Positions 1 through 7,470 of a DNA stretch of 64,000 nt are shown here, one piece after another (position 1 is the stretch's first letter; each line of letters starts with the position of its first letter). The notes under the pieces are model-generated. The model had not been told where the DNA came from, did no database searches, and saw nothing but the letters and a program-made list of their open reading frames with translations. The stretch covers positions 124,001 to 188,000 of the forward strand of contig JASGEI010000020.1 in the NCBI GenBank assembly GCA_047606545.1. Reading direction: 5' to 3'. Position numbers and translations under genes: made by a program. This DNA comes from JASGDC01 sp047606545 (GTDB taxonomy: Bacteria > Actinomycetota > Actinomycetes > Actinomycetales > Micrococcaceae).

Positions 1-679
1 TTATAGGGCTTTCCGTCAGACTTACTTTTTCTAATCCTAATTTTTGTGCAGTAACTAAGACTTTACTGATGGCTTCTTGGCGTTGTTCATGGCTAGTTAC
101 CACTCCCGTGTGCGCTAGACGCTCTTTGCCCACTTCAAATTGCGGTTTGATTAGTAACACCATTTCGTGTCCTGATTTTAGTACTTTTGTAAGTGGTTCT
201 AAAACAAGTATTAGAGAAATAAAAGATAAGTCTCCTACGATTAAATCTACTTGCTGCCCAATGTCATCAAGCACTAAATCACGAATGTTATAACCTTCAA
301 ATACTACTACTCTGTCATCATTGCGTAGCTTTGGATCTAGTTGGTCATGGCCAACATCTATTGCCCAGACCTTTTTAGCGCCATTTTGAAGCAGAACATC
401 AGTAAAGCCTCCTGTTGATGCACCAGCATCTAGTACATTTAGTCCAGTTACAGCTATCTTGAATTCTGCTAATGCTGTTTCCAGTTTTAAGCCTGCGCGA
501 GAAACATACTTCGGTTGTTCAAGAACTTCGATACCATTCTCTTCAGTAACTTTGTGCGCTGGTTTTGTGACAAACTTACCATCAACTTTAACTTTACGAT
601 TGTTTATTAGTTCTTGTGCTACTGAACGAGACTTAACCAAACCACGAACAGTTAAAGCTAAATCAAGACGTTGTTTCAC
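1..679 (-). CDS. tlyA: TlyA-family rRNA 2'-O-methyltransferase (C-terminus outside window)
   Basis: Reading from a GTG at 679 gives 226 residues running off the window edge. TlyA methylates the 2'-OH of 16S and 23S rRNA cytidines in mycobacteria (family knowledge). Visible: an N-terminal S4 RNA-binding domain (about residues 1-60, starting MKQRLDLAL), then a Rossmann methyltransferase with the SAM loop DAGASTGGFTD (84-94). The FtsJ-type K-D-K-E tetrad can be read as K65 (RAGLKLE), D150 (VGDLSF), K178 (LIKPQFE) and probably E223. It overlaps the end of the HAD phosphatase gene by 17 bases, so it is the distal gene of the tyrS-led group. Only the last 40 or so residues are missing. TlyA is sometimes labelled hemolysin, but the methyltransferase reading is better supported. 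Confidence 0.93.
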   Translation of the reverse strand, partial: MKQRLDLALTVRGLVKSRSVAQELINNRKVKVDGKFVTKPAHKVTEENGIEVLEQPKYVSRAGLKLETALAEFKIAVTGLNVLDAGASTGGFTDVLLQNGAKKVWAIDVGHDQLDPKLRNDDRVVVFEGYNIRDLVLDDIGQQVDLIVGDLSFISLILVLEPLTKVLKSGHEMVLLIKPQFEVGKERLAHTGVVTSHEQRQEAISKVLVTAQKLGLEKVSLTESPI

Positions 680-1463
680 TTACCAAGTCTTTCAAGGTTT
701 TAATAACATAAGTTGGTTTTTGCTCTGGAATTGCAGTTTCTGCATCAGCTTTCGTGTTAATTCCCGTGGTAACTAATGCGGTATCAATTTTGGCATTGTT
801 ACCACCTTCGATGTCTGTATCTAAACGGTCGCCAATCATAATAGGTTTTTTAACACCAAACTTTTCCATGGCATATTCAAAGATTGCAGCTTCTGGTTTA
901 CCGCCAATCATTGGGGCTTTCCCAGTTGCCATTTGTACAGCCTTAATCATCGCACCATTGCCTGGAGCGCTGCCTTTTTCGGTAGGAAGTGTGGTGTCTG
1001 CATTGCAAGCAAACCATTTAGCACCAGCATGCACTGCATAAGAAGCATCAGCCAAGTTTTGCCATGAAGTCTTTGGATTAAAGCCTTGAATTAGAGCATC
1101 CGGTCCTTCTTGAAAAGTACGGATAGCTCTGAAACCCGCTTCATTAATCAAATTAGCAAGATAATCAGTGCCAACCACAAGGACTTTATCTTCTGGCTTT
1201 AGATGTTCTTTTAAAAGATTGATCGTCACTTGTGGTGAAGTAATAATTTCTGCTGGCTTTGCTTTAATGCCTAGTTCTTGTAAATGCTCTGCTACTGTTT
1301 CTGGGCTACGCGAAGCATTATTAGTAATGTATCCAATTTTGTAATTATGCTCGTAAAGCCAGTTAATTGACTCCACTACATTAGGCAAAGTAGTTTTACC
1401 CTCGTAAATTACCCCATCAAGGTCGAAGAATACACTGTCGTAAGACTTAATTAAGGCACTCAT
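663..1463 (-). CDS. HAD-IIA family phosphatase (NagD / phosphoglycolate-phosphatase-like)
   Basis: 266 residues, full length for the HAD-IIA family. Motif I DLDGV (14-18) supplies the nucleophile D14 and acid/base D16. Motif II is TNN (47-49), the lysine is K189 in GGKPE, and motif III is GDRLDTD (211-217). The large cap between motifs II and III is the type C2 cap of NagD-like enzymes, which hydrolyse small phosphate esters in the cytoplasm; the substrate cannot be read from sequence. The start ATG overlaps the stop of the upstream TPR-like gene (ATGA), and the 3' end overlaps tlyA by 17 bases, so all three are probably co-translated. The same neighbour order is known in Mycobacterium. Confidence 0.9.
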   Translation of the reverse strand: MSALIKSYDSVFFDLDGVIYEGKTTLPNVVESINWLYEHNYKIGYITNNASRSPETVAEHLQELGIKAKPAEIITSPQVTINLLKEHLKPEDKVLVVGTDYLANLINEAGFRAIRTFQEGPDALIQGFNPKTSWQNLADASYAVHAGAKWFACNADTTLPTEKGSAPGNGAMIKAVQMATGKAPMIGGKPEAAIFEYAMEKFGVKKPIMIGDRLDTDIEGGNNAKIDTALVTTGINTKADAETAIPEQKPTYVIKTLKDLVSETTS

Positions 1464-2503
1464 TCTTCCTCTTCATTTTCCAGCTCTGAATCTTTTAAGG
1501 CTTCGGCAGCAGCAGTGGCAGGAATAGTTTCATCTTCCTCTTCTTCTCCTTCAAGCAAGTCCATGATACTGGAATCATCAGGTACTAACCCAAGAGCTAC
1601 TTCTGCTTTCTTAGCTTGCTTACGCCATTTCTTAGCTTCTTTTTCTTGTTCCAATGCTTCTAAAGTTTCAGCATACGCTCGGAATAATCGTGGGCTGTAT
1701 GTAAATCCTTTATTAATATTTAGCTCTGGGATTTCTAATGCTTTTTTTGCAGCTTCAAAATCCTCGTTATCCATATAAGCGCCAGAAAGTGCAATACATA
1801 AATCTACTTTAACCTCATTATTAGTAATCTTCCCGCTGGCAAGCTGCTCTTCAGCAGCCTCAATAGCCTTATCAGGCTTGCCGACACCACGAAGCGAATC
1901 TGCAATCAAAGCAGCATGGTCATCAGAACCGCTAATACGTTTATGTGTACGCAACTCAGCCAATGCTTTTTTGAAATCTTCAGCAGCATAAGCAGCCAAA
2001 CCTGCAGCCTCACGAACAGGACCAATACGCCCAGCAGTACGAACCGCCTCCATAGCGTGGCTCAAAGCACGCTGAGCATCTTCTTCAATGTAACGATCAA
2101 CCATCACCAAATGTTTCATCACATTCTCAGCATTCTCTTTCTTCAAGGTACGAAGCTGAGCACGGACAGCACGTGGCAATTCGCGCCCAGTTATATCTTC
2201 ATCAGGTTTTGGACCTCTTGCTGATGGTCTACTTGGCCTATCGTCGCGGTCAAAGTCACGACGTTTGAAATCACGCTGCTTACCGCCATCACGGCCACGG
2301 AACGGTTTCTTATCACGACGGTCATTGCGCCAGTTATCATTACGGCCTCGACGATTTTCGCTACGGTCAAAACGACGATTACCGTCCCTATCGTTCCTGC
2401 GATTATCATTACGGTCGTTACGTGAATAACGCCTATTACCTCGATTATTCTCGAAATCTCGCTTGCCACCATAGTTCTTACGTGGTTTATCTGAGTAACT
2501 CAC
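1460..2503 (-). CDS. Arg/Asp/Asn-rich protein with TPR-like helical domain
   Basis: 347 residues in three parts. Residues 1-100 are low complexity, with repeated RRNDRD, NRRFDR and RGRND stretches resembling RGG/RND-type RNA-binding tails. Residues 105-310 are helical and TPR-like (paired helices such as LRTLKKENAENVMKHLVMV and AAYAAEDFKKALAELRTHKR). The tail is acidic (EGEEEEDETIP, ELENEEEE). The position between tyrS and the HAD/tlyA genes matches the TPR-like protein Rv1691 of M. tuberculosis, which is the basis for the orthology inference. The basic tail and the rRNA-methylase neighbour suggest an RNA- or ribosome-related role, but that is inference. The function of the family is not known to me. 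Confidence 0.75.
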   Translation of the reverse strand: MSYSDKPRKNYGGKRDFENNRGNRRYSRNDRNDNRRNDRDGNRRFDRSENRRGRNDNWRNDRRDKKPFRGRDGGKQRDFKRRDFDRDDRPSRPSARGPKPDEDITGRELPRAVRAQLRTLKKENAENVMKHLVMVDRYIEEDAQRALSHAMEAVRTAGRIGPVREAAGLAAYAAEDFKKALAELRTHKRISGSDDHAALIADSLRGVGKPDKAIEAAEEQLASGKITNNEVKVDLCIALSGAYMDNEDFEAAKKALEIPELNINKGFTYSPRLFRAYAETLEALEQEKEAKKWRKQAKKAEVALGLVPDDSSIMDLLEGEEEEDETIPATAAAEALKDSELENEEEE

Positions 2504-2550
2504 TTTATACTCGTGCCTTTCAATTGGTCCGCTGTTTTATTATGTGTTTA

Positions 2551-3864
2551 TTAATCTTGAACTTTAAGTGCTGCTAGGTTTTTCTTACCTCTACGCACTA
2601 CTAAATATTTATCGTGTAGAAGTTGGTTGTTATCAAATTCGGCATTTGCATCGGTAATTTTCTCATTATTAACGTATGCACCGCCGTCTTTAATGGTCCT
2701 ACGTGCTGCAGAATTACTTGGCACAAGACCTGAAGTCACTAGCACGTTAATAATATTGAGCTCAGCTTTACTAATCGGATTAAATTCCAACTGTCCAAGA
2801 GAAGCAAGCAAAGTATCTTCATCAAGTGATGTTAAATCACCACGACCAAATAGTGCGCCAGTTGCTTCAATAGCTTGTTCTGTTTTCTTAACACCATGAA
2901 CTAATGAAGTAACTTCAAAAGCTAGTTTCTTTTGTGCTGCACGCTTGTATGGTTCTTCTGCTACCGCTTCTTCTAATTCTTCAATTTCTGCTTTAGTTAA
3001 GAAAGTGAAAACTTTTAACCTATCAATCACATCGGCATCAGCTGTGTTAACCCAGAATTGGTACATGTCATAAGGCGAAGTCATCTTTTCATCAAGCCAA
3101 ATTGCATTGCCCTCTGACTTGCCGAACTTTGTGCCATCAGAGTTAGTAATAAGTGGGGTGCCAATTGCGTGAGCTTTCTTACCTTCAGCTTTAGCAATAA
3201 GGTTAATACCACTAGTTAGGTTACCCCACTGGTCAGAACCACCAGTTTGCAACTTGCAATCATGGCGTCGGTATAGTTCTAGGAAGTCCATACCCTGTAA
3301 AATCTGGTAGCTAAATTCGGTGTAACTGATTCCAGCTTCTGAATTCAAACGCGCACTAACTGCATCCTTCGAAAGCATCTTACCTACGCGGAAATACTTA
3401 CCGACATCGCGCAAGAAATCCAAGGCTGAAAGCTCTTGAGTCCAATCAAGGTTATTTACTAAAAACGCCTTATTTTTACCATCAAAACTTAAAAACTTAG
3501 AAATCTGAGAGCCAAGGTACTCTACCCACTCGGCAACTGTTTTCTTATCATTCAAGGTACGCTCAGAAGTAGGGCGTGGATCTCCAATCAGACCAGTAGA
3601 ACCGCCCACAAGACCGATAGGCGTATGCCCGGCAAGCTGCAAACGGCGCATTACTAAAATTTGTACCAAGTTACCAAGATGTAAGCTAGGCGCAGTCGGG
3701 TCAAATCCACAATAATAGTGAATAGGCTCACCATCAAGTAGTTTCGCTAGTTCTTCTTCATCAGTAGACACATGGATAAGTCCACGCCACTTTAATTCAT
3801 CCCACAAGCTATCAAAGCTGGAATCGTTTTGCTGTTTGTTTAAAAGTTCAGATGTATTACTCAC
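2551..3864 (-). CDS. tyrS: Tyrosyl-tRNA synthetase
   Basis: Charges tRNA-Tyr with tyrosine in the cytoplasm. 437 residues, the usual bacterial TyrRS length. Class I signatures are HLGN (62-65, the HIGH motif) and KFGKS (245-249, the KMSKS motif). Tyrosine-pocket segments GFDPTAPS and YQILQGMDF are present, and residues about 365-430 form the C-terminal S4-like tRNA-binding domain. The start is GTG at 3864. It is first in the group leading to the TPR-like protein, the HAD phosphatase and tlyA, with a 47-base gap to the next gene. No T-box leader is visible upstream; instead two tandem palindromes lie about 50 bases ahead of the start. Confidence 0.97.
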   Translation of the reverse strand: MSNTSELLNKQQNDSSFDSLWDELKWRGLIHVSTDEEELAKLLDGEPIHYYCGFDPTAPSLHLGNLVQILVMRRLQLAGHTPIGLVGGSTGLIGDPRPTSERTLNDKKTVAEWVEYLGSQISKFLSFDGKNKAFLVNNLDWTQELSALDFLRDVGKYFRVGKMLSKDAVSARLNSEAGISYTEFSYQILQGMDFLELYRRHDCKLQTGGSDQWGNLTSGINLIAKAEGKKAHAIGTPLITNSDGTKFGKSEGNAIWLDEKMTSPYDMYQFWVNTADADVIDRLKVFTFLTKAEIEELEEAVAEEPYKRAAQKKLAFEVTSLVHGVKKTEQAIEATGALFGRGDLTSLDEDTLLASLGQLEFNPISKAELNIINVLVTSGLVPSNSAARRTIKDGGAYVNNEKITDANAEFDNNQLLHDKYLVVRRGKKNLAALKVQD

Positions 3865-3901
3865 GCGTTACATTCTACCGCTTAGCCCAATATTTTTGAA
3901 G

Positions 3902-3990
3902 TTATGACATTTTCAATAGTTTCTAAAATATACTTTAGAAACTATGACATCTTAAAAGTTTTAAATGTACTTTAAAAACTTTGATATTTT
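3902..3990. repeat. Two tandem diverged palindromic units upstream of tyrS
   Basis: Unit 1 contains a perfect 12-bp inverted repeat (ATAGTTTCTAAA at 3916-3927, complement at 3934-3945, 6-base loop). Unit 2 (about 3947-3985) is a diverged copy: it again starts ATGACAT and carries AGTTTTAAA...TTTAAAAACT. The unit length is about 38-40 bases. No T-run follows on either strand, so this is not an ordinary terminator. An operator or mRNA-leader role for tyrS is possible. Confidence 0.5.
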
Positions 3991-4117
3991 GGAAGCTCTT
4001 AAGATATTACTATTAGACTTAGCAAGGAGTGTCTGGTAGGCGTTAACCTTACGAACACTTCCTTATTTACTTATCGATGCTAATTAAGAGTTAACTTGCA
4101 AATCACACACTAGCTGT

Positions 4118-4292
4118 TTACATCAAGCTACTGCACCAAGCCATTACTTGCTCTTTAGCCGCTACTGCTTTATCGCCTTTCAATAGTAACAACTTGCCAC
4201 TGACTTATGATTGAATCATCTTGGCAACAACTTCCGTGTTACCGCTGCGTGAAACGTATGCAATTAAGATATTTTCTGATATTTGTGCCCAT
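4118..4292 (-). pseudogene. Flavodoxin remnant
   Basis: A ribosome-binding site (AGGAG) and an ATG at 4292 survive behind the DyP peroxidase gene, but the reading frame shifts just after the start. The next frame gives ILIAYVSRSGNTEVVAKMI, which is the flavodoxin first strand and phosphate-binding loop, then a TAA at 4205-4207. In the same frame GDKAVAAKEQVMAWCSSL follows, which resembles the last helix of flavodoxins. About 100 central codons are missing. So one frameshift, one stop and one large deletion have occurred. The protein would have been an FMN electron carrier transcribed with the peroxidase. The match is by motif only. Confidence 0.6.
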
Positions 4293-4308
4293 GTTTTATT
4301 CTCCTAAA

Positions 4309-5211
4309 TCATTCTTCTTCAGCTGGAAACACTTCTGCTAGAGCTTCTAAGGACGGAACTACATACCAAGCTCCACTAATAGGCGTGGTGAACTTAGTTA
4401 ATGCATCACGCACTCCATCAGTTCCAGCCATTCTGCGAAGCATTTCTTGCTGACGCCACTGATCCTGACTGAACCCGACGAATATTGTGCCATGATTAGA
4501 AGCACCACCAAATGCAGTATTCCTACGCAATATATCTAATTCTTCACCATCAACATCAACTACAGTTCGCGCCACATGGCTAGTTTCAGGTTTAACATCA
4601 TCATCAAGTTCAATTGAATCTGGCTTGGTGCGACCTATGACATCTTCTTGTTCCTTAACAGGTGTCTGAACCCAAGAACTCTTATGTTCCCACAGTTGAT
4701 AAAGAAGAATCGTTCCACCTGCACCTGAAACACCTTCAGGAACACTAATAACGCCGGGAGCGTCCAATACATCAGGATTCTCTGTACCATCCTCAAACCC
4801 GGTTAAGTCACGTGAATCATGGTAAACCCAGCCCCAAGTTTCTGAAGCAACCTTTGCCAAAGGTCCAAGTGTCTTAATAGCGTCCATTGTCATATCAAAG
4901 ACCGCTGAACGGTCCGACCCTGCAATCCAAAACCATAAATCGTGCTGGGTAGCAGGCATTTCAAAGCCATCTTTACCAACGATAGGCTGTTTGAAATCTT
5001 TCGCAGCAGGAACATGGTCTGCAGAAGCTAAAGACTCCCACAAAGTAGGTCGCACACCAAGCACGACGTTTGAACCATGAGTGGTTGGATGATTAAGAAT
5101 AGCTTGCAATGCTTTCAATATCTCAGCTTTATCAGCGTCAGCTTGTAAGTCAAATTCGATATATACATGCTCGGACGCTCCGAGACTTAAAATTCCAGAT
5201 TGAAGAGTCAT
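4309..5211 (-). CDS. Dye-decolorizing (DyP-type) heme peroxidase
   Basis: 300 residues, typical of the short bacterial DyP class (YfeX-like). The signature GFEDGTENP lies at 138-146 with distal Asp D141. The proximal heme ligand is H212 in SHVAR, and the LRRNTAFG segment (228-235) carries the distal Arg. There is no twin-arginine signal, so the enzyme is probably cytoplasmic. DyPs reduce peroxide using varied electron donors, and some act on porphyrins. Upstream are three palindromes spaced exactly 40 bases apart, a candidate control region. Downstream in the same direction is a destroyed flavodoxin gene, which suggests an original peroxidase-flavodoxin operon. Confidence 0.92.
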   Translation of the reverse strand: MTLQSGILSLGASEHVYIEFDLQADADKAEILKALQAILNHPTTHGSNVVLGVRPTLWESLASADHVPAAKDFKQPIVGKDGFEMPATQHDLWFWIAGSDRSAVFDMTMDAIKTLGPLAKVASETWGWVYHDSRDLTGFEDGTENPDVLDAPGVISVPEGVSGAGGTILLYQLWEHKSSWVQTPVKEQEDVIGRTKPDSIELDDDVKPETSHVARTVVDVDGEELDILRRNTAFGGASNHGTIFVGFSQDQWRQQEMLRRMAGTDGVRDALTKFTTPISGAWYVVPSLEALAEVFPAEEE

Positions 5212-5278
5212 ACTCCAAGTTTATCAGTGTAGACTATTTCGCATACTCTAGAAAAAACTGGTTGCGCTTACTTCCCTC

Positions 5279-5398
5279 TTCCTCAACTTTACTTTAAGGG
5301 AATAGTATTATTATTTTGTTCCTCTAATCATTAATTAAGGAATAAAATTATAAAGTTGTTCCTCTAAAATAAATTATAGGAACAAACTGCATCTCTCA
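5279..5398. repeat. Three 40-bp tandem palindromic units (candidate operators)
   Basis: TTCCTC begins at 5279, 5319 and 5359, an exact 40-base period. Each unit is an imperfect palindrome of the form TTCCTCwAA...TTwAGGrA. The third has perfect arms TTGTTCCT (5356-5363) and AGGAACAA (5378-5385). They sit 70-190 bases ahead of the DyP gene, whose start is at 5211. Tandem dyads at a constant phase are typical of cooperative repressor sites. They do not resemble the Fur or DtxR consensus known to me. The rest of the 5212-5532 gap shows no gene. Confidence 0.5.
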
Positions 5399-5532
5399 TA
5401 GCTTGAAATACCTGAGTTCACTATCGATGGTATATCTAATTACTCGGTCTGATTAGCATAAAGTACCTACTAAAATTTGTGAACTTAAACCATGAGCTCC
5501 CTTAATACCTAATCTTCCATAATTTTTCATAG

Positions 5533-6426
5533 TTAATCGCTTTCCAACATACTAGAATCAAGTTTTTCAAGCTGTTCTAGTTCAGTTAATTCAAAACTAA
5601 GTAAAGATTTATCAAGCTCATCTATGTTTTCTTGGTTTGGTTTTGAAAATATATCTACATACGTTTCAGAATTTGTGGGTTTAATAAATTCAACACCAAT
5701 AAAGGGATACTGCTCTGTCAATTCATATGCATTGCTAATCTCTATAACTGTCTTATAGTGAGTTAACAAATCACTAACTTCATAGATACAATTGTCTAGT
5801 AAAGTAACTTCAATAATATACCCATCAATGTACTCACCCGTTTCTAATTTTAATTTTTTAGCTTCTAAAAATCGAATAATCTCGCCATAAGATATCTTTT
5901 CCAAAATTAAATCAGCAATTTCCCTTTCTCGTTCTTCTGATAAGGGTTTTGGTTTTTGCTTCAGTTCATAACTGGAATAGTTATCTATCAATGTGCTTAC
6001 GAATGTAATATCTTTTTGAGTGGTCAATGACATATTAAATGCTGGAATTCTACCTACTAAAAAAGCTACATCTTCTTCAAATAAATCTACTCTCATACTT
6101 AAACTAATATCAACATTAAAAGGATATCCACGCGTATCTAGCGCTGTGTTCAAACCGTCAACCTTATGGTTAATATCCTGAAGCTGTTGATACCAACTTT
6201 GAAGAATTACTAAAGAATCATTACGAATAGGATAAATATCATAATTTATGATGATATTTATATGTTTTTCATGTTTTCCGAGGATGACAGTTGATTTCCA
6301 CTGCTCTTTAGAAATACCAACATCAAAATCACATACTTCTAGTAGAAGTGCGTCTTTTGCCACACCTTCTGTTACTTCACTTGGATTAATGAAGTAATCG
6401 TTAAGTGCGTTGTATAAATCCATCAT
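5533..6426 (-). CDS. Hypothetical protein, 297 aa
   Basis: I do not recognise this protein. It is acidic and soluble, with no membrane segment or signal peptide. The N-terminal part (to about residue 160) alternates strands and helices (STVILGKHEKHINIIINY, FNVDISLSMRVDLFEEDV). The middle (about 165-195) is a charged helix (SEEREREIADLILEKISYGEI) and the tail is Leu/Glu-rich. A TAGTAT hexamer ends six bases before the ATG at 6426, so the mRNA may be leaderless. The 15-base motif TTTTGTCATAGGTAG lies just upstream (6443-6457). It is downstream of the frameshifted small gene at 6.5-6.9 kb on the same strand. Confidence 0.6.
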   Translation of the reverse strand: MMDLYNALNDYFINPSEVTEGVAKDALLLEVCDFDVGISKEQWKSTVILGKHEKHINIIINYDIYPIRNDSLVILQSWYQQLQDINHKVDGLNTALDTRGYPFNVDISLSMRVDLFEEDVAFLVGRIPAFNMSLTTQKDITFVSTLIDNYSSYELKQKPKPLSEEREREIADLILEKISYGEIIRFLEAKKLKLETGEYIDGYIIEVTLLDNCIYEVSDLLTHYKTVIEISNAYELTEQYPFIGVEFIKPTNSETYVDIFSKPNQENIDELDKSLLSFELTELEQLEKLDSSMLESD

Positions 6427-6442
6427 AAAGTAATACTAAATA

Positions 6443-6457
6443 CTACCTATGACAAAA
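6443..6457 (-). promoter_or_regulatory. TTTTGTCATAGGTAG motif, copy 1
   Basis: Exact 15-base motif on the minus strand, 17 bases upstream of the 297-aa gene. Identical copies are at 34462-34476 and 38270-38284. A diverged copy (TTTGTCGTAGGTG) lies at 6896-6908 before the next gene upstream. Confidence 0.5.
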
Positions 6458-6543
6458 TAATTAGAAAGCTTGAAATCTCAATACAATTAAGGTGGCGTCA
6501 ATAACAATTAGATTAGGTTTACTAACTGGCCTATCCACAATAC

Positions 6544-6853
6544 CTACTGATTTTCTTCTTCATCACGCATAGCTTCAATTCTGTTTTCAAATTCTTCATC
6601 AATTTCAATACCCTCAAGGAATTGAGCCATAAAATCACTATTTTCACGTTCTATAAGTTTTACTTAGTTCTTCAACTTCATGCTTAGAATACCTATCTTT
6701 GTCATGAAGTTTATAAACAGTTATCCGCCCATCTTTTACTTCATCATCAAAAGCAATTTCAGAGTATCCTAACAAACCAAATGCCTCTAAATAATCACAA
6801 TACTTAGAATCATCCTCTAGATCTTCAACAGTTGGAATTTCATGTTCTTTCAT
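6544..6853 (-). pseudogene. Small acidic protein gene broken by a single-base frameshift
   Basis: The intact reading from 6853 gives 69 residues (MKEHEIPTVEDLEDDSKY...) ending ELSKTYRT at 6644. Removing one A from the AAAA run near 6660 continues it as ELSKLIERENSDFMAQFLEG and on to the stop at 6544, giving a smooth protein of about 100 residues with an acidic, charged tail (RIEAMRDEEENQ). The continuity of composition across the junction is the evidence for a frameshift. It could be a recent mutation, a sequencing error or programmed slippage. The start is supported by AAGGA nine bases ahead. No family recognised. Confidence 0.5.
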
Positions 6854-6974
6854 TGTCTTTTCCTTAAAGTATCTGTTAAAGCTAATTATTCATGACACCT
6901 ACGACAAATTTTACATTCCAGTAAAATCCCAAAAAGTTAAGTAGATAATCCCCTTTTATTTTCTACCATTGTGT

Positions 6975-7110
6975 TATATTTATAGTTGTGTGTTTACCCA
7001 GGTCGTGTAAACACAGTTGAACTTTCAACACGGTTGGCCCCACTGACCTTGGTCCCGGAAGTTTCAACAGCCCTCTAGACCATTATTTCCTAGACAGAGA
7101 GAATAATTAC
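6975..7110 (+). promoter_or_regulatory. rpsT promoter and structured leader
   Basis: TATATT (6975-6980) is a plausible -10 box. It is followed by a perfect 9-bp hairpin TGTGTTTAC/GTAAACACA (6989-7015), then GTTGA/TCAAC (7016-7029), then further pairing such as GACC/GGTC near 7047-7058. An untranslated leader of about 120 bases in front of a ribosomal protein gene suggests autogenous control by S20. I cannot match it to a named leader family. Confidence 0.45.
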
Positions 7111-7383
7111 GTGGCTAACATAAAGTCTCAGAAAAAACGTATTTTAACTAACGAAAAAGCACGCCTACGCAACAACAGCACAAAATCAGAGATTAAGACT
7201 CTAACTCGTCGCGTTGATGAAGCAATTGAAGCAGGCGATGCAGAAAAAGCTGCAGAAGCATTAAAGACAGTTTCACGCAAGATTGACAAGGCAGTAAGCA
7301 AAGGCGTATTTCACGCAAACAATGCTGCTAACAAAAAATCAAAGATTGCAGCTCGCGTTAACAAGCTAGAAGAAGATAAGTAA
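7111..7383 (+). CDS. rpsT: 30S ribosomal protein bS20
   Basis: 90 residues, the usual S20 length. The start MANIKSQKKRI and the core NEKARLRNNSTKSEIKTLTRRV are typical of bS20, a helical protein that binds 16S rRNA near the 5' domain. Many Lys and Arg, no other domain. The start is GTG at 7111. A strong hairpin terminator follows at 7411. In actinobacteria rpsT normally faces holA-comEC-comEA; here holA is still on the opposite strand but 15 kb away, with the type I RM and Hachiman loci in between. Confidence 0.97.
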   Translation: MANIKSQKKRILTNEKARLRNNSTKSEIKTLTRRVDEAIEAGDAEKAAEALKTVSRKIDKAVSKGVFHANNAANKKSKIAARVNKLEEDK

Positions 7384-7410
7384 GCTTTTAGCGATTAAAA
7401 ACTTTAAATA

Positions 7411-7450
7411 TAGCCTAGTTCCATTAATGAACTAGGCTAATTTTTATATA
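7411..7450 (+). terminator. rho-independent terminator after rpsT
   Basis: Perfect 11-bp stem TAGCCTAGTTC (7411-7421) / GAACTAGGCTA (7429-7439), 7-base loop, then ATTTTTATATAT. It also insulates the start-less hsdS cassette that begins 30 bases further on. Confidence 0.9.
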
Positions 7451-7470
7451 TACTTAAATTATTTTCCTAA

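Noticed and set aside
5279..5398. CRISPR array
   Set aside because: Only three units, each an imperfect palindrome without distinct spacers, and no cas genes nearby.
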